Assembly (NCBI GenBank): GCA_963676865.2
Contig: CAXXSS010000001.1
Coordinates: 1,798,001 to 1,862,000 of the forward strand
Source: JAAYUD01 sp963676865
GTDB lineage: Bacteria; Bacteroidota; Bacteroidia; Bacteroidales; Bacteroidaceae
Length of the DNA stretch: 64,000 nt
Direction: 5' to 3'
Both the position numbers and the translations under genes were made by a program. Shown here one piece after another: positions 1 through 9,061 of this stretch. Positions within the stretch are counted from its first letter, which is position 1, and each line of letters starts with the position of its first letter. Under the pieces are notes generated by a model. The model had not been told where the DNA came from. It saw nothing but the letters and a program-made list of their open reading frames with translations, and did not search any database.

Positions 1-683
1 CTATAGATGGCATCGTCTTGTCGCGTTCTGTTGCTGTGGGCCAAACGGTTGCAGCGACTTATAGCACGCCTAAACTATTTACTATTGCCAAAAATTTAAA
101 AGATCTTCAAGTTGTAGCAAAGGTCGACGAGGCCGATATAGGTAATATTGTAGATGGTCAACGGGTCTCTTTTACAGTCGACGCTTTTCCTGATGATACT
201 TTTGAGGGTGTGGTAAAGCAGGTTCGTTTGAACGCGGGTGCAAGTAATAATGTTGTGACCTATCAGATCATTATCAGAACGAATAATGAATCGATGAAGT
301 TGAAGCCTGGACTGACGGCTAATATCACTATTTATACTAGCGAAAAGAGTAGTGTGCTGAGTGTGCCGTCTAAGGCGTTGCGTTTTACTCCCGATCAAAC
401 GCTTGTAGGTAAAGAGGCAAAAATAGTCGATTGTAATGCGTCTCATAAACTTTGGACTCGTGATGGTAGTACTTTTACAGCTCATGCGGTTCAAATAGGA
501 ATTACGAATGGTATTCGTACCGAGATATTGGGTGGAATAGGTGAAGGGCAGCAGGTGGTACTTGATGCTGTAGCTGCAGGTGGTAAGAGTGATGTGTCTG
601 CGGATTCTTCAAATCAAAATTCGTCACCTTTTATGCCAAAACATCCCGATAATAAGAAAAAGAGCAGTAGTGCAAATAAATAG
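1..683 (+). CDS. MacA/HlyD-type efflux periplasmic adaptor, C-terminal part (5' end outside window)
   Basis: The reading frame is open from the first bases (IDGIVLSRSVAVGQTVAA), so the gene begins upstream of the window; the TTG at 18 is internal. The visible part starts in the second half of the lipoyl/barrel-sandwich domain (the GxVxxxxVxxGQxV pattern) and continues through a beta-barrel domain (about residues 30-110 of the visible part) and a membrane-proximal domain, ending in a hydrophilic Ser/Lys/Asn-rich tail. In this family the adaptor links an inner-membrane MacB-type ABC transporter to a TolC-like outer-membrane channel. The next two genes are the ATPase (12 bp downstream) and permease, which supports a MacAB-like tripartite exporter. 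The substrate cannot be told. Confidence 0.85.
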   Translation, partial: IDGIVLSRSVAVGQTVAATYSTPKLFTIAKNLKDLQVVAKVDEADIGNIVDGQRVSFTVDAFPDDTFEGVVKQVRLNAGASNNVVTYQIIIRTNNESMKLKPGLTANITIYTSEKSSVLSVPSKALRFTPDQTLVGKEAKIVDCNASHKLWTRDGSTFTAHAVQIGITNGIRTEILGGIGEGQQVVLDAVAAGGKSDVSADSSNQNSSPFMPKHPDNKKKSSSANK

Positions 684-695
684 GAGAATTAAATT

Positions 696-1439
696 ATGAA
701 ACCGATAATAGAATTGCAAGATATTCGTAGAAACTTCATTGTTGGCGAGGAGACAGTACATGCTTTGCGCGGTGTTTCATTTACTATCAATGAAGGAGAA
801 TTTGTAACTATCATGGGAATGTCAGGTTCTGGTAAATCTACTTTGCTCAATTTGTTAGGTTGCTTAGATACTCCCACCAAAGGAGAATATCTGCTTGATG
901 GAATATCGGTACGCACCATGAGTAAACCACAGCGGGCGGTGCTTCGCAACCGTAAGATCGGATTTGTTTTTCAAAGCTATAATCTGTTGCCCAAAACGAC
1001 GGCGATAGAAAATGTAGAATTGCCGTTGATGTATAACAGTTCGGTGAGTTCTTCAGAAAGACATCGCCGTGCTATAGAGGCTCTGGAGTCTGTTGGATTG
1101 GGCGACCGTTTGAATCATAAGTCTAACCAGATGTCGGGCGGTCAGATGCAACGTGTGGCTATCGCTCGTGCTTTGGTTAATAATCCGGCAGTTATTTTAG
1201 CCGATGAAGCGACTGGTAACCTTGATACTCGTACTTCTTTCGATATTTTGGTGCTTTTTCAGAAACTTCATGCCGCAGGTAGAACAATTATTTTTGTTAC
1301 TCATAATCCGGAAATAGCTTGTTATTCGAGTCGAACGATTACGTTGCGCGATGGGAAAATTAGAGATGATAAAGTAAATGATAACATTCAGGATGCTAAA
1401 GTCAAACTGACGACCATACCGCTTCCTGATGATAATTAA
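696..1439 (+). CDS. ABC transporter ATP-binding protein, MacB/LolD type
   Basis: A 247-residue ABC ATPase. Walker A is GMSGSGKST (about residues 40-48), the Q-loop lies in FVFQSYNLLP, the signature is MSGGQMQR, Walker B is VILADEATGN, and the switch histidine is in FVTHNPE. These features, the length and the lack of membrane segments fit the MacB/LolD/FtsE group, which drives export by coupling ATP hydrolysis to an FtsX-like permease. It sits 12 bp after the adaptor and 8 bp before the permease, so the three genes are one operon. In proteobacterial MacB the ATPase and permease are fused; here they are separate. Start is the ATG after AGGAGAATTAAATT. Confidence 0.93.
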   Translation: MKPIIELQDIRRNFIVGEETVHALRGVSFTINEGEFVTIMGMSGSGKSTLLNLLGCLDTPTKGEYLLDGISVRTMSKPQRAVLRNRKIGFVFQSYNLLPKTTAIENVELPLMYNSSVSSSERHRRAIEALESVGLGDRLNHKSNQMSGGQMQRVAIARALVNNPAVILADEATGNLDTRTSFDILVLFQKLHAAGRTIIFVTHNPEIACYSSRTITLRDGKIRDDKVNDNIQDAKVKLTTIPLPDDN

Positions 1440-1447
1440 TAGATGCC

Positions 1448-2668
1448 ATGAACGGAACTAATTTGTTTAAAATAGCGTTGAAAGCGCTTTCAAATAATAA
1501 GATGCGCACCTTCTTAACGATGCTTGGTATAATCATTGGTGTGGCATCAGTTATTACAATGCTTGCCATTGGTCAAGGTTCGAAGCAAAGTATTCAAGCT
1601 CAAATTGCAGAGATGGGGTCTAATATGATAATGATTCATCCTGGAGCTGATATGTTTGGTGGCGTTCGTCAAAGCGCCAGTTCGATGGAAACCCTTAAAT
1701 TGACTGATTATGAGAATATTTGCAAGGATGCAAAATATCTAGCGGCTGTCAGTCCGAGTGTCTCTAGCTCGGGACAGTATATTGTTGGTGGTAACAATTA
1801 TCCATCAAGTATCAGTGGCGTTAGTTTAGACTATCTTACGATACGTCAATTGTCGATTGGAAGTGGCGAGATGTTTACTGAACAAGACATCAAAGTGTCG
1901 GCTAAAGTGTGTGTTATTGGTAAAACTATTGTTTCTAATCTTTTTCCGAACGGACAAGATCCTGTAGGACAGATTATACGTTTTAACAGTATCCCTTTTC
2001 GTATTGTCGGAGTTCTGAAGTCTAAAGGTTATAATTCTATGGGGCAAGATCAAGATGATGTTGTTTTGGCTCCATACACTACTGTAATGAAAAGAATTCA
2101 GGCGCAAACTTATTTGCAAGGAATCTTTGCTTCGGCTATTACAGAAGATATGACACAAGATGCCATAAAGGATTTGACAGATATTTTACGAGTTGATCAT
2201 AAACTGAAAACGAATGATAATGACGATTTTAATATTCGTTCTCAGGAGGAGTTGAGCTCTATGATGAATTCTACGACAGGATTGATGACAACTTTGTTGG
2301 CCTGTATCGCCAGCATCTCATTGATAGTTGGTGGAATCGGAATTATGAATATTATGTATGTGTCTGTTACAGAAAGGACTCGGGAGATAGGCCTTCGGAT
2401 GAGTGTCGGTGCAAGAGGGGTGGATATTTTGAGCCAGTTTTTGATTGAAGCCATCCTTATTAGCATAACTGGTGGCTTGATAGGGGTTGTATTAGGCGTC
2501 GGAGCTTCGTTTATCGTCAAACTTTTTGTTCATTGGCCTATAAGTATACAACTCTGGACAGTGGCTCTTTCGTTTATTGTTTGTACCCTTACAGGTATCT
2601 TTTTTGGATGGTATCCTGCAAAAAAGGCTGCTAACCTAGATCCTATAGAAGCTATTCGTTATGAGTAG
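1448..2668 (+). CDS. ABC transporter permease, MacB/FtsX family
   Basis: A 406-residue inner-membrane protein with the MacB plan: an N-terminal transmembrane helix (about 18-40, with the family pattern NKMRTFLTMLGIIIGVASV), a large periplasmic domain (about 45-275) and three C-terminal helices (about 280-300, 325-355, 365-385). The cytoplasmic loop ERTREIGLRMSVGAR is the conserved coupling segment that contacts the ATPase, and the end PAKKAANLDPIEAIRYE is diagnostic of the family. It completes the adaptor-ATPase-permease operon. The substrate is not evident; family members export antibiotics, peptides or lipoproteins. Confidence 0.92.
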   Translation: MNGTNLFKIALKALSNNKMRTFLTMLGIIIGVASVITMLAIGQGSKQSIQAQIAEMGSNMIMIHPGADMFGGVRQSASSMETLKLTDYENICKDAKYLAAVSPSVSSSGQYIVGGNNYPSSISGVSLDYLTIRQLSIGSGEMFTEQDIKVSAKVCVIGKTIVSNLFPNGQDPVGQIIRFNSIPFRIVGVLKSKGYNSMGQDQDDVVLAPYTTVMKRIQAQTYLQGIFASAITEDMTQDAIKDLTDILRVDHKLKTNDNDDFNIRSQEELSSMMNSTTGLMTTLLACIASISLIVGGIGIMNIMYVSVTERTREIGLRMSVGARGVDILSQFLIEAILISITGGLIGVVLGVGASFIVKLFVHWPISIQLWTVALSFIVCTLTGIFFGWYPAKKAANLDPIEAIRYE

Positions 2669-2743
2669 ATTGGTATGAAATATATATAGATACAGTTAAA
2701 TAATAAGGTGGAAGATTTCGCAAGATTTTCTTAAATAATTAAT

Positions 2744-2751
2744 TATATTTG
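2744..2751 (+). promoter_or_regulatory. Bacteroidetes -7 promoter box upstream of histidine kinase
   Basis: TATATTTG matches TAnnTTTG. Transcription would start near 2757, just after the GTG at 2754 that opens the longest reading frame, so translation more likely starts at the ATG at 2766. No convincing -33 box is seen. Confidence 0.5.
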
Positions 2752-2765
2752 CAGTGAAACAGAAA

Positions 2766-3833
2766 ATGAATATATTGATGAGACGTTCTTTTATGATACA
2801 TGTCATTTGCTGGGGAATAGTTATTGTATTCCCCCTCTGCTTCATTGAACATAGTGGAAATTGGAATCAGGATTTAGGGCATTTTTTGCGGATGTTGGGT
2901 GTTCAAGTTATTTTTATGTTGCCATTTTATTTGAATTATTCTCTTCTTATTCCTCTAATTCTATTTAAAGACAAACTAAAGAGCTTTTATGCTTTCAATG
3001 TATTCATTATTATCTTTTCCTTTGGTCTAATGTTGTTGTGGCAGTATGGCTGTTATCTTTTGTTTCCCGATACGTTTTACGAACAATGGAAGCATCATCC
3101 TCCTAAATGGCCTATGTATTTTCAATTCTTTATTACCTCTGTTTTGTTTATTGGGCTTAGTGTGGCAATCCGAATGAGTCAACGTTGGATAAAGTCAGAT
3201 GAGGCGCGTCGAGAAGCTGAGAAAAGCAGAGCAGAAGCTGAGTTGAAAAATTTGCGTAACCAACTGAATCCACATTTTTTGCTCAATACTCTTAATAATA
3301 TCTATGCATTGATTGCTTTTGATACGGATAAAGCTCAACAGGTAGTAGAAGAATTGAGCCGTCTGCTACGTCATGTGCTTTATGAAGACCAGGAAGATTA
3401 TGTCTCGCTTCATAGGGAAGTGGATTTCATGAAGAACTATATTGAATTGATGCGTATTCGGGTGACCGATGATGTGACGATTGATGCTGATTTTAATATA
3501 TCTTCCGATGACACCGTTCTAATAGCGCCGCTTATTTTTATTTCGCTTATCGAGAATGCTTTTAAACATGGCATTTCGCCTTCCCAACCAAGTTATATCA
3601 GTATCAGAATGTCCGAAGTGGATGGTGACATTGCATGTGAGATACGAAATAGTAATTTCCCTAAAAAACAAAACGATAAAAGTGGCTCTGGCATTGGATT
3701 GGAACAGGTAAAAAAACGTCTTGAATTGATCTACGCCGGTCGTTATAGTTGGGAAAAGGGCATATCGCCTGATGGGAAAGAATACTCTTCTAAAATAATA
3801 ATATACCATGATACTGCGTTGTGCCATCGTTGA
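2766..3833 (+). CDS. LytS/YehU-type sensor histidine kinase
   Basis: About 355 residues. Four hydrophobic segments occupy residues 10-140 without a recognisable extracellular sensor domain. A short coiled coil (ARREAEKSRAEAELKNLRNQ) leads to the His_kinase phosphoacceptor LRNQLNPHFLLNTLNNIYAL and a degenerate HATPase_c domain (N-box SLIENAFKHG, G-box SGIGLEQVKKRL). This is the LytS/YehU family. Its partner is the LytTR regulator that overlaps its 3' end by 26 nt. I chose ATG 2766 because a promoter box ends at 2751 and makes the GTG at 2754 unlikely; ATG 2778 is also possible. The signal sensed is unknown; nearness to the MacAB-like exporter may be coincidental. Confidence 0.88.
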   Translation: MNILMRRSFMIHVICWGIVIVFPLCFIEHSGNWNQDLGHFLRMLGVQVIFMLPFYLNYSLLIPLILFKDKLKSFYAFNVFIIIFSFGLMLLWQYGCYLLFPDTFYEQWKHHPPKWPMYFQFFITSVLFIGLSVAIRMSQRWIKSDEARREAEKSRAEAELKNLRNQLNPHFLLNTLNNIYALIAFDTDKAQQVVEELSRLLRHVLYEDQEDYVSLHREVDFMKNYIELMRIRVTDDVTIDADFNISSDDTVLIAPLIFISLIENAFKHGISPSQPSYISIRMSEVDGDIACEIRNSNFPKKQNDKSGSGIGLEQVKKRLELIYAGRYSWEKGISPDGKEYSSKIIIYHDTALCHR

Positions 3834-4521
3834 TGACGAGCCATTGGCGCTCGGGCTATTGCAAAGTTATGTCGAAAAGACTCCTTTTCTAAAGCTAACA
3901 GGAAGGTATGCTAATGCTATTCTGGCGATGAAGGAATTACCGGATAATGAAGTCGATTTGTTGTTTCTGGATATTCAGATGCCCGAGTTGAACGGACTGG
4001 AATTCTCGAAAATGCTGCCTGCTCGTACTAGAGTAATATTTACAACGGCTTTTGGACAGTACGCACTTGATGGTTATCGGGTCAATGCGCTCGATTACTT
4101 GCTCAAACCTATATCGTATGTCGATTTTCTCGAAGCCGCCAATAAAGCGTTGCAATGGTTCGAAATGGCCCAATCTAAAGGCTCCGTTGAAGAAAAAGAG
4201 ATTCAAAGTATTTTTGTGAAAAGCGAATACAAACTCATTCAGATAGAGCTTGCCAAAATACTATACGTGGAGGGATTGAAAGATTATGTGAAAATTTATG
4301 TCGAAGATATTTCCCGCCCGATTTTGTCTCTTATGAATATGAAAGCGATGGAGCAACTGCTGCCTGCCTCGCGGTTTATCAGAGTGCATCGATCATATAT
4401 TGTACAAAAGAGTAAGATACGAGTTATTGATCACGGACGCATTGTCTTCGAAAAGACGTATATCCCCGTGAGTGATAGTTATAAAGGCAATTTCCAAAAG
4501 TTTTTGGACGGACAGAGCTAA
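3808..4521 (+). CDS. LytTR-family response regulator
   Basis: 237 residues. The receiver domain (about 1-120) has the acidic pocket IVDDEP, phosphoacceptor Asp in LLFLDIQMPELNG, Thr in VIFTTAFGQYA and Lys in LLKPIS. The C-terminal LytTR DNA-binding domain (about 135-235) shows ILYVEGLKDYVKI and FIRVHRSYIV. It overlaps the upstream kinase by 26 nt, so the two are translationally linked and form a two-component pair. Target genes are not shown by the sequence. Confidence 0.93.
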   Translation: MILRCAIVDDEPLALGLLQSYVEKTPFLKLTGRYANAILAMKELPDNEVDLLFLDIQMPELNGLEFSKMLPARTRVIFTTAFGQYALDGYRVNALDYLLKPISYVDFLEAANKALQWFEMAQSKGSVEEKEIQSIFVKSEYKLIQIELAKILYVEGLKDYVKIYVEDISRPILSLMNMKAMEQLLPASRFIRVHRSYIVQKSKIRVIDHGRIVFEKTYIPVSDSYKGNFQKFLDGQS

Positions 4522-4582
4522 GTATCTACTATTATATGTTATAATTTTGCATATTGTGAATGCCTTCTAAAGGTAAAATGTG

Positions 4583-4590
4583 TATTTTTG
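4583..4590 (+). promoter_or_regulatory. Bacteroidetes -7 promoter box upstream of M28 lipoprotein gene
   Basis: TATTTTTG fits TAnnTTTG and lies 18 bp before the ATG at 4609, giving a leader of about 12 nt. It implies that the peptidase gene is transcribed separately from the two-component pair. Confidence 0.55.
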
Positions 4591-4608
4591 TAGCAAAATA
4601 GCAAAGTT

Positions 4609-5589
4609 ATGAAGAATTTTACTCTTTTCTTTTCTGTCTGTCTCGTAGCTGTGGGATTCATTTCTTGCGGTGGAGGGAAAAGCAAAACAACAGAAGTTGC
4701 TGCTGCATCGGTCAATGTTCCGGTATTCAATGCCGATAGTGCTTATCATTATGTAAAGACACAAGTTGATTTCGGACCTCGTACACCCAACAGTAAAGCA
4801 CATAAGGAGTGTGCCGATTATCTTTCGGCGAAATTGAAAAGCTATGGCGCTACGGTAACTTTGCAAAAGTGTGATCTTGCCGGCTACGATGGAACGATCT
4901 TAAAATCGGTCAATATTGTTGGTTCCTTTAAACCGGAAAGTAAGAAACGTGTTGCGCTTTTTTCTCATTGGGACTCTCGCCCATGGGCAGACAATGACCC
5001 TGATAAAGCCAATTGGCATAAACCTATTTTGGCGGCAAACGATGGCGCAAGTGGTGTTGGTGTGTTGCTCGAGATTGCTCGTCTCATTCAGAAACAACAA
5101 CCCGAAATGGGCATTGATATTATTTTTCTGGACGCCGAAGATTATGGTATTCCCCAATTTGAGAAGAAAGATGATGAGAGTTCATGGGCATTAGGCGCTC
5201 AGTATTGGGCTCGCAATCCTCATGTTGACGGTTATATGGCGCGTTTTGGCATATTGCTTGATATGGTAGGAGGTAAGGGCTCTGCGTTCTACAAAGAAGT
5301 TTACTCCGAACAATATGCTTCGGCAATCAACCGTAAGTTGTGGAAGGCTGCTGCAAGTCTTGGCTATGGTCAGTATTTTGTTAATGAGCAAGGCTCTAAA
5401 GTTACAGATGATCATGTCTTTATCAATCAAATGGCCAATATACCTACGGCAGATATTGTTCCTTATAGTAAGGATGGCAGCTTTACTCCTACGTGGCATA
5501 CGCTTGCCGATAATATGGATCATATCGATAAAGCAACACTCAAAGCGGTAGGGCAGACAGTAATGCAAGTAATTTATAATGAGAAGTAG
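4609..5589 (+). CDS. M28-family lipoprotein, probable type II glutaminyl-peptide cyclotransferase
   Basis: 326 residues with a lipoprotein signal (hydrophobic stretch ending FISCGGG, Cys about residue 20). The zinc-peptidase fold is marked by SHWDSRPWADND, AANDGASGVGVLLEIAR, IIFLDAEDYG and a late DDHVFINQMANIPTADIVPY segment. In ordinary M28 aminopeptidases the third motif is usually EE; the D-A-E-D-Y-G form with a single zinc site is what glutaminyl cyclases of the animal type have. Such enzymes in Bacteroidetes convert N-terminal Gln, exposed after signal-peptide cleavage of secreted proteins, to pyroglutamate in the periplasm. An aminopeptidase cannot be excluded. It is followed 17 bp later by the SufE-like gene. 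Confidence 0.75.
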   Translation: MKNFTLFFSVCLVAVGFISCGGGKSKTTEVAAASVNVPVFNADSAYHYVKTQVDFGPRTPNSKAHKECADYLSAKLKSYGATVTLQKCDLAGYDGTILKSVNIVGSFKPESKKRVALFSHWDSRPWADNDPDKANWHKPILAANDGASGVGVLLEIARLIQKQQPEMGIDIIFLDAEDYGIPQFEKKDDESSWALGAQYWARNPHVDGYMARFGILLDMVGGKGSAFYKEVYSEQYASAINRKLWKAAASLGYGQYFVNEQGSKVTDDHVFINQMANIPTADIVPYSKDGSFTPTWHTLADNMDHIDKATLKAVGQTVMQVIYNEK

Positions 5590-5606
5590 AAAAATAAATA
5601 AATAGA

Positions 5607-6029
5607 ATGACAATCAACGAACAACAAGACGAAATAATCAGCGAATTTAGCGATTTTGAAGATTGGATGGATCGGTATCAGATGCTTATCGATATGGGCA
5701 ACGATCAACAATCTTTGAATGAAAAGTATAAGACAGAAGAAAATCTTATTGATGGGTGTCAAAGTAGGGTATGGCTTCAATGCGATGTAAAAGATGGTCA
5801 ATTGGTTTTTACCGCAGAGAGTGACGCCTTAATAGTAAAGGGTATCGTTACGCTACTGATTAGAGTACTTTCGGGACATACACCCGATGAGATTCTTAAT
5901 GCAGATCTCTATTTTATCGAAAAGATAGGATTGAAAGAACATCTTTCTCCTACTCGCAGCAACGGTTTGCTTGCTATGATAAAGCAAATGAGGATGTATG
6001 CGTTGGCCTATAAGACAAAGGGTATTTAA
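5607..6029 (+). CDS. SufE-family Fe-S assembly protein
   Basis: 140 residues, the usual SufE length. The active-site region is LIDGCQSRVWL, with the Cys that accepts persulfide sulfur from the desulfurase SufS, and the middle SDALIVKGIVTLLIRVLSGHTPDEI is strongly conserved in SufE/CsdE. It would pass sulfur to the SUF scaffold for iron-sulfur cluster building in the cytoplasm. No other suf gene is in the window. It ends in a convergent terminator shared with rpsO. Confidence 0.92.
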   Translation: MTINEQQDEIISEFSDFEDWMDRYQMLIDMGNDQQSLNEKYKTEENLIDGCQSRVWLQCDVKDGQLVFTAESDALIVKGIVTLLIRVLSGHTPDEILNADLYFIEKIGLKEHLSPTRSNGLLAMIKQMRMYALAYKTKGI

Positions 6030-6082
6030 AGGCTTTTCCTACTTTTTGCTAGTGAGTTAAAGAGGAAATATTAGAATAAGAA

Positions 6083-6125
6083 AAAGCCGCTTTCATCTTT
6101 ACGATGAGGCGGCTTTAATTTTTTT
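6083..6125. terminator. Bidirectional terminator between sufE-like gene and rpsO
   Basis: A hairpin with arms AAAGCCGC / GCGGCTTT around a short interrupted stem, flanked by A-rich sequence on the left and AATTTTTTT on the right. It lies between two convergent genes and can serve both. Confidence 0.75.
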
Positions 6126-6140
6126 GCTGATAGATGATAA

Positions 6141-6410
6141 TTATCTACGCAATCCAAGAGCTTTAATGATAGCACGATATCTCTCGATATCTCTGTCCTT
6201 CAAGTAGTCTAGTAAACGACGACGTTTACCAACCAACATAGTCAATGCTCTTTCTGTGCTATAATCTTTTCTGTTGAGCTTTAGGTGCTCAGTCAGATGG
6301 GTAATACGGTATGAAAACAAAGCAATCTGAGCTTCTGATGAGCCAGTATCAGTGTTGGACTTTCCGTACTTACCGAAGATTTCTTTTTTTGTTTCAGCGT
6401 CTAAATACAT
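6141..6410 (-). CDS. rpsO: 30S ribosomal protein S15
   Basis: 89 residues, exactly the family length. Characteristic segments are NTDTGSSEAQIALFSYRITHLTEHLK, KDYSTERALTMLVGKRRRLLDYL and the end RYRAIIKALGLRR. S15 binds 16S rRNA early in 30S assembly. It is monocistronic, has its own promoter, and is divergent from typA. Confidence 0.98.
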   Translation of the reverse strand: MYLDAETKKEIFGKYGKSNTDTGSSEAQIALFSYRITHLTEHLKLNRKDYSTERALTMLVGKRRRLLDYLKDRDIERYRAIIKALGLRR

Positions 6411-6453
6411 AATTTATTGCTTTTTTTAATATAAAAAATGATTTTCGTGGGTG

Positions 6454-6484
6454 CAAAGGTATGAATTACCTTTTATATTTCAAT
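6454..6484 (-). promoter_or_regulatory. Promoter of rpsO
   Basis: On the minus strand TACCTTTG (6461-6454) matches the -7 box, with an ATTG at 6484-6481 as the -33 box and 19 bp between. The leader to the start codon is about 40 nt. Confidence 0.6.
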
Positions 6485-6511
6485 GCTTTATGCTATTTTT
6501 TTTAGAGAAAG

Positions 6512-6542
6512 TTAGTATTTACCTGATTTTGTAGTAACTTTG
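6512..6542 (+). promoter_or_regulatory. Promoter of typA
   Basis: TAACTTTG at 6535-6542 is a good -7 box with TTAG at 6512-6515 as a weak -33 box (19 bp spacing). It is back to back with the rpsO promoter. Confidence 0.55.
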
Positions 6543-6560
6543 CACCCAAATTAGTTTTAT

Positions 6561-8357
6561 ATGCAAAATATTAGAAATATTGCAATTATTGCCCATGTCG
6601 ATCATGGCAAAACCACGCTGGTAGATAAGATGTTGTTAGCGGGCCATTTGTTCCGCGCTAATCAGGAAAAGGGGACCCTGATACTGGATAACAATGATTT
6701 GGAGCGTGAACGAGGGATAACAATTCTTTCCAAGAACGTTTCAATCAATTACAAAGATGTCAAGATTAATATTATAGATACCCCTGGACATAGTGATTTT
6801 GGAGGAGAGGTAGAACGTGTGCTCAATATGGCAGATGGTTGTTTACTTTTGGTTGATGCTTTTGAAGGCCCTATGCCACAAACTCGGTTTGTGTTGCAGA
6901 AAGCACTCGAAATAGGCCTCAAACCGATAGTTGTTATCAACAAGGTTGATAAACCCAACTGCCGCCCTGAAGAAGTGCGCGATATGATTTGGGAATTAAT
7001 GTACAATCTTAGTGCTACAGACAATCAGCTCGATTTCCCTACTATTTATGGTTCGGCAAAGAATGGCTGGATGGATACCGATTGGAGAAAACCGACCGAC
7101 AATATTATTCCATTATTGGATAGTATTCTCGAGAACATACCCGCCCCAAAACAATTGGAAGGTACTCCTCAGATGTTGATTACTTCGCTTGACTTTTCTT
7201 CTTATACCGGTCGTATTGCGGTAGGACGTGTCCATCGTGGTACTCTGCGCGAAGGAATGGATATTACACTTGTTAAGCGCGACGGTGCTAAACAAAAATC
7301 TAAAATCAAAGAACTACATGTCTTTGAAGGTATGGGACGTGCCCGCAAGAGCGAAGTTTCGTCGGGTGATATTTGTGCCTTAGTAGGTATTGATGGTTTT
7401 GAAATCGGCGATACGGTATGCGATTTCGAGAATCCGGAAGCATTACCTCCAATCACTATCGACGAGCCCACAATGAGTATGCTCTTTGCTATCAACGACT
7501 CGCCTTTTTATGGTCAAGATGGAAAATTCGTTACCTCTAGACATATACAAGATCGTTTGAGCAAAGAATTGGAAAAGAACTTGGCTCTTAGGGTAAAAAG
7601 TGGTGAAGTGGAAGGCAAATGGATCGTCTCCGGACGTGGTGTGCTTCATCTTTCTGTACTTGTCGAGACCATGCGTCGTGAGGGATACGAGTTGCAAGTA
7701 GGCCAACCTCAAGTTATCTGCAAAGAGATAAATGGTGTTAAGTCCGAACCGATTGAAGAACTCACTATCAACGTTTCAGAAGAATATAGTAGCAAGATTA
7801 TCGATATGGTAACCCGCCGTAAGGGCAATTTGTTGATGATGACCAGCCAAGGTGAACGTGTCAATTTGGAATTCGAAATTCCTTCACGAGGTATCATCGG
7901 ACTACGAACCAATGTCCTTACCGCATCTGCTGGTGAAGCTGTCATGGCTCATCGTTTTAAAGAATATCAACCTTACAAAGGCGAAATAAATCGTCGTCTC
8001 AATGGTTCGTTGGTTGCTTTGGAAGGTGGAACGGCTTTCGCTTATGCGATTGATAAACTACAAGATAGAGGACGTTTCTTTGTTTTCCCTCAAGAAGAAG
8101 TTTACGCCGGTGAAGTTGTAGGAGAACATAATAAAGACAGCGATCTGATTGTGAATGTGACGAAGTCTAAAAAGCTAACCAATATGCGTGCTTCGGGAGC
8201 TGATGATAAGGCTCGTCTTATTCCTCCTGTTCAATTCTCTCTTGAAGAAGCATTGGAATATATTAAAGAAGACGAATATGTAGAAGTTACACCCAAACAC
8301 ATGAGAATGCGTAAAATAATTCTTGACGAAGTGGAACGCAAACGTGCGGGTCGTTAA
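6561..8357 (+). CDS. typA: Translational GTPase BipA/TypA
   Basis: 598 residues, the standard BipA length. The GTPase domain has G1 AHVDHGKT, the switch I region RERGITI, G3 DTPGH and G4 NKVD. Then come the EF-Tu-like domain II, two EF-G-like alpha/beta domains and the BipA-specific C-terminal domain with RLIPP and the ending ALEYIKEDEYVEVTPKHMRMRK. BipA binds the ribosome near the EF-G site and helps 50S assembly and growth under stress or low temperature. Its stop codon overlaps the comF start by one base (TAATG), so the two are cotranslated. Confidence 0.97.
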   Translation: MQNIRNIAIIAHVDHGKTTLVDKMLLAGHLFRANQEKGTLILDNNDLERERGITILSKNVSINYKDVKINIIDTPGHSDFGGEVERVLNMADGCLLLVDAFEGPMPQTRFVLQKALEIGLKPIVVINKVDKPNCRPEEVRDMIWELMYNLSATDNQLDFPTIYGSAKNGWMDTDWRKPTDNIIPLLDSILENIPAPKQLEGTPQMLITSLDFSSYTGRIAVGRVHRGTLREGMDITLVKRDGAKQKSKIKELHVFEGMGRARKSEVSSGDICALVGIDGFEIGDTVCDFENPEALPPITIDEPTMSMLFAINDSPFYGQDGKFVTSRHIQDRLSKELEKNLALRVKSGEVEGKWIVSGRGVLHLSVLVETMRREGYELQVGQPQVICKEINGVKSEPIEELTINVSEEYSSKIIDMVTRRKGNLLMMTSQGERVNLEFEIPSRGIIGLRTNVLTASAGEAVMAHRFKEYQPYKGEINRRLNGSLVALEGGTAFAYAIDKLQDRGRFFVFPQEEVYAGEVVGEHNKDSDLIVNVTKSKKLTNMRASGADDKARLIPPVQFSLEEALEYIKEDEYVEVTPKHMRMRKIILDEVERKRAGR

Positions 8358-9061
8358 TGTTAGATAAAGTTTCTACGTATATCAGTTCACTGATAAACCT
8401 TTTATTTCCTCGCTGTTGCACTGTTTGTGATTCTTCACTGGTGCGCGGCGAGGATTTTCTATGCACCTCTTGTCTTCTCAATCTGCCTCGTACAAATTAT
8501 CATTTATTATCCGAAAATCCTGTTGAACGCCTATTCTGGGGGCGGATAAACCTAATCAAGGCTACATCTTATTTTTATTATTATCGAGGTAGTGAAATGC
8601 GAAAGATTATTCACGAGATGAAATATGGTGGAAAAAAGGAAATAGGAGAGACTATGGGACGAAATATGGCAGCAGAGTTGCAACAATCAAATTTCTTTGA
8701 TGGAATTGATTTGTTGGTGCCGGTTGTACTTCACCCAAAGCGGCAACGGGTGCGCGGATATAATCAAAGCGAGTGGATTGCCAAAGGTGTTTCTTCTGTC
8801 ACCAATTTGCCAATCGAAATGCATGTTGTGACACGTATAAAACACGTAGAAACGCAAACACGGAAAACTCCTTTTGAAAGATGGGAGAATGTTCAGCAAA
8901 TCTTTCAACTCGAGCACCCCGAACGTATTGAGGGCAAACATATCTTAGTCATTGATGATGTAGTCACTACCGGAGCGACGGCGTTGGCTTTTATCGAAAG
9001 TTTTGCCACTCTCAAAGAGACAAAAGTCAGTTTGCTCACATTGGCCGTTGCTGCTCAATGA
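8357..9061 (+). CDS. comF: ComF-family phosphoribosyltransferase-like protein
   Basis: 234 residues. An N-terminal zinc-ribbon-like segment (LLFPRCCTVCDSSL, then LCTSCL) precedes a type I phosphoribosyltransferase fold with the PRPP-binding loop ILVIDDVVTTGATA. The middle GYNQSEWIAKG and RKTPFERWENV are ComF hallmarks. In competent bacteria ComF acts in the cytoplasm in DNA uptake; its exact chemistry is unclear. It shares one base with the typA stop codon, so its expression is tied to typA. Confidence 0.9.
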   Translation: MLDKVSTYISSLINLLFPRCCTVCDSSLVRGEDFLCTSCLLNLPRTNYHLLSENPVERLFWGRINLIKATSYFYYYRGSEMRKIIHEMKYGGKKEIGETMGRNMAAELQQSNFFDGIDLLVPVVLHPKRQRVRGYNQSEWIAKGVSSVTNLPIEMHVVTRIKHVETQTRKTPFERWENVQQIFQLEHPERIEGKHILVIDDVVTTGATALAFIESFATLKETKVSLLTLAVAAQ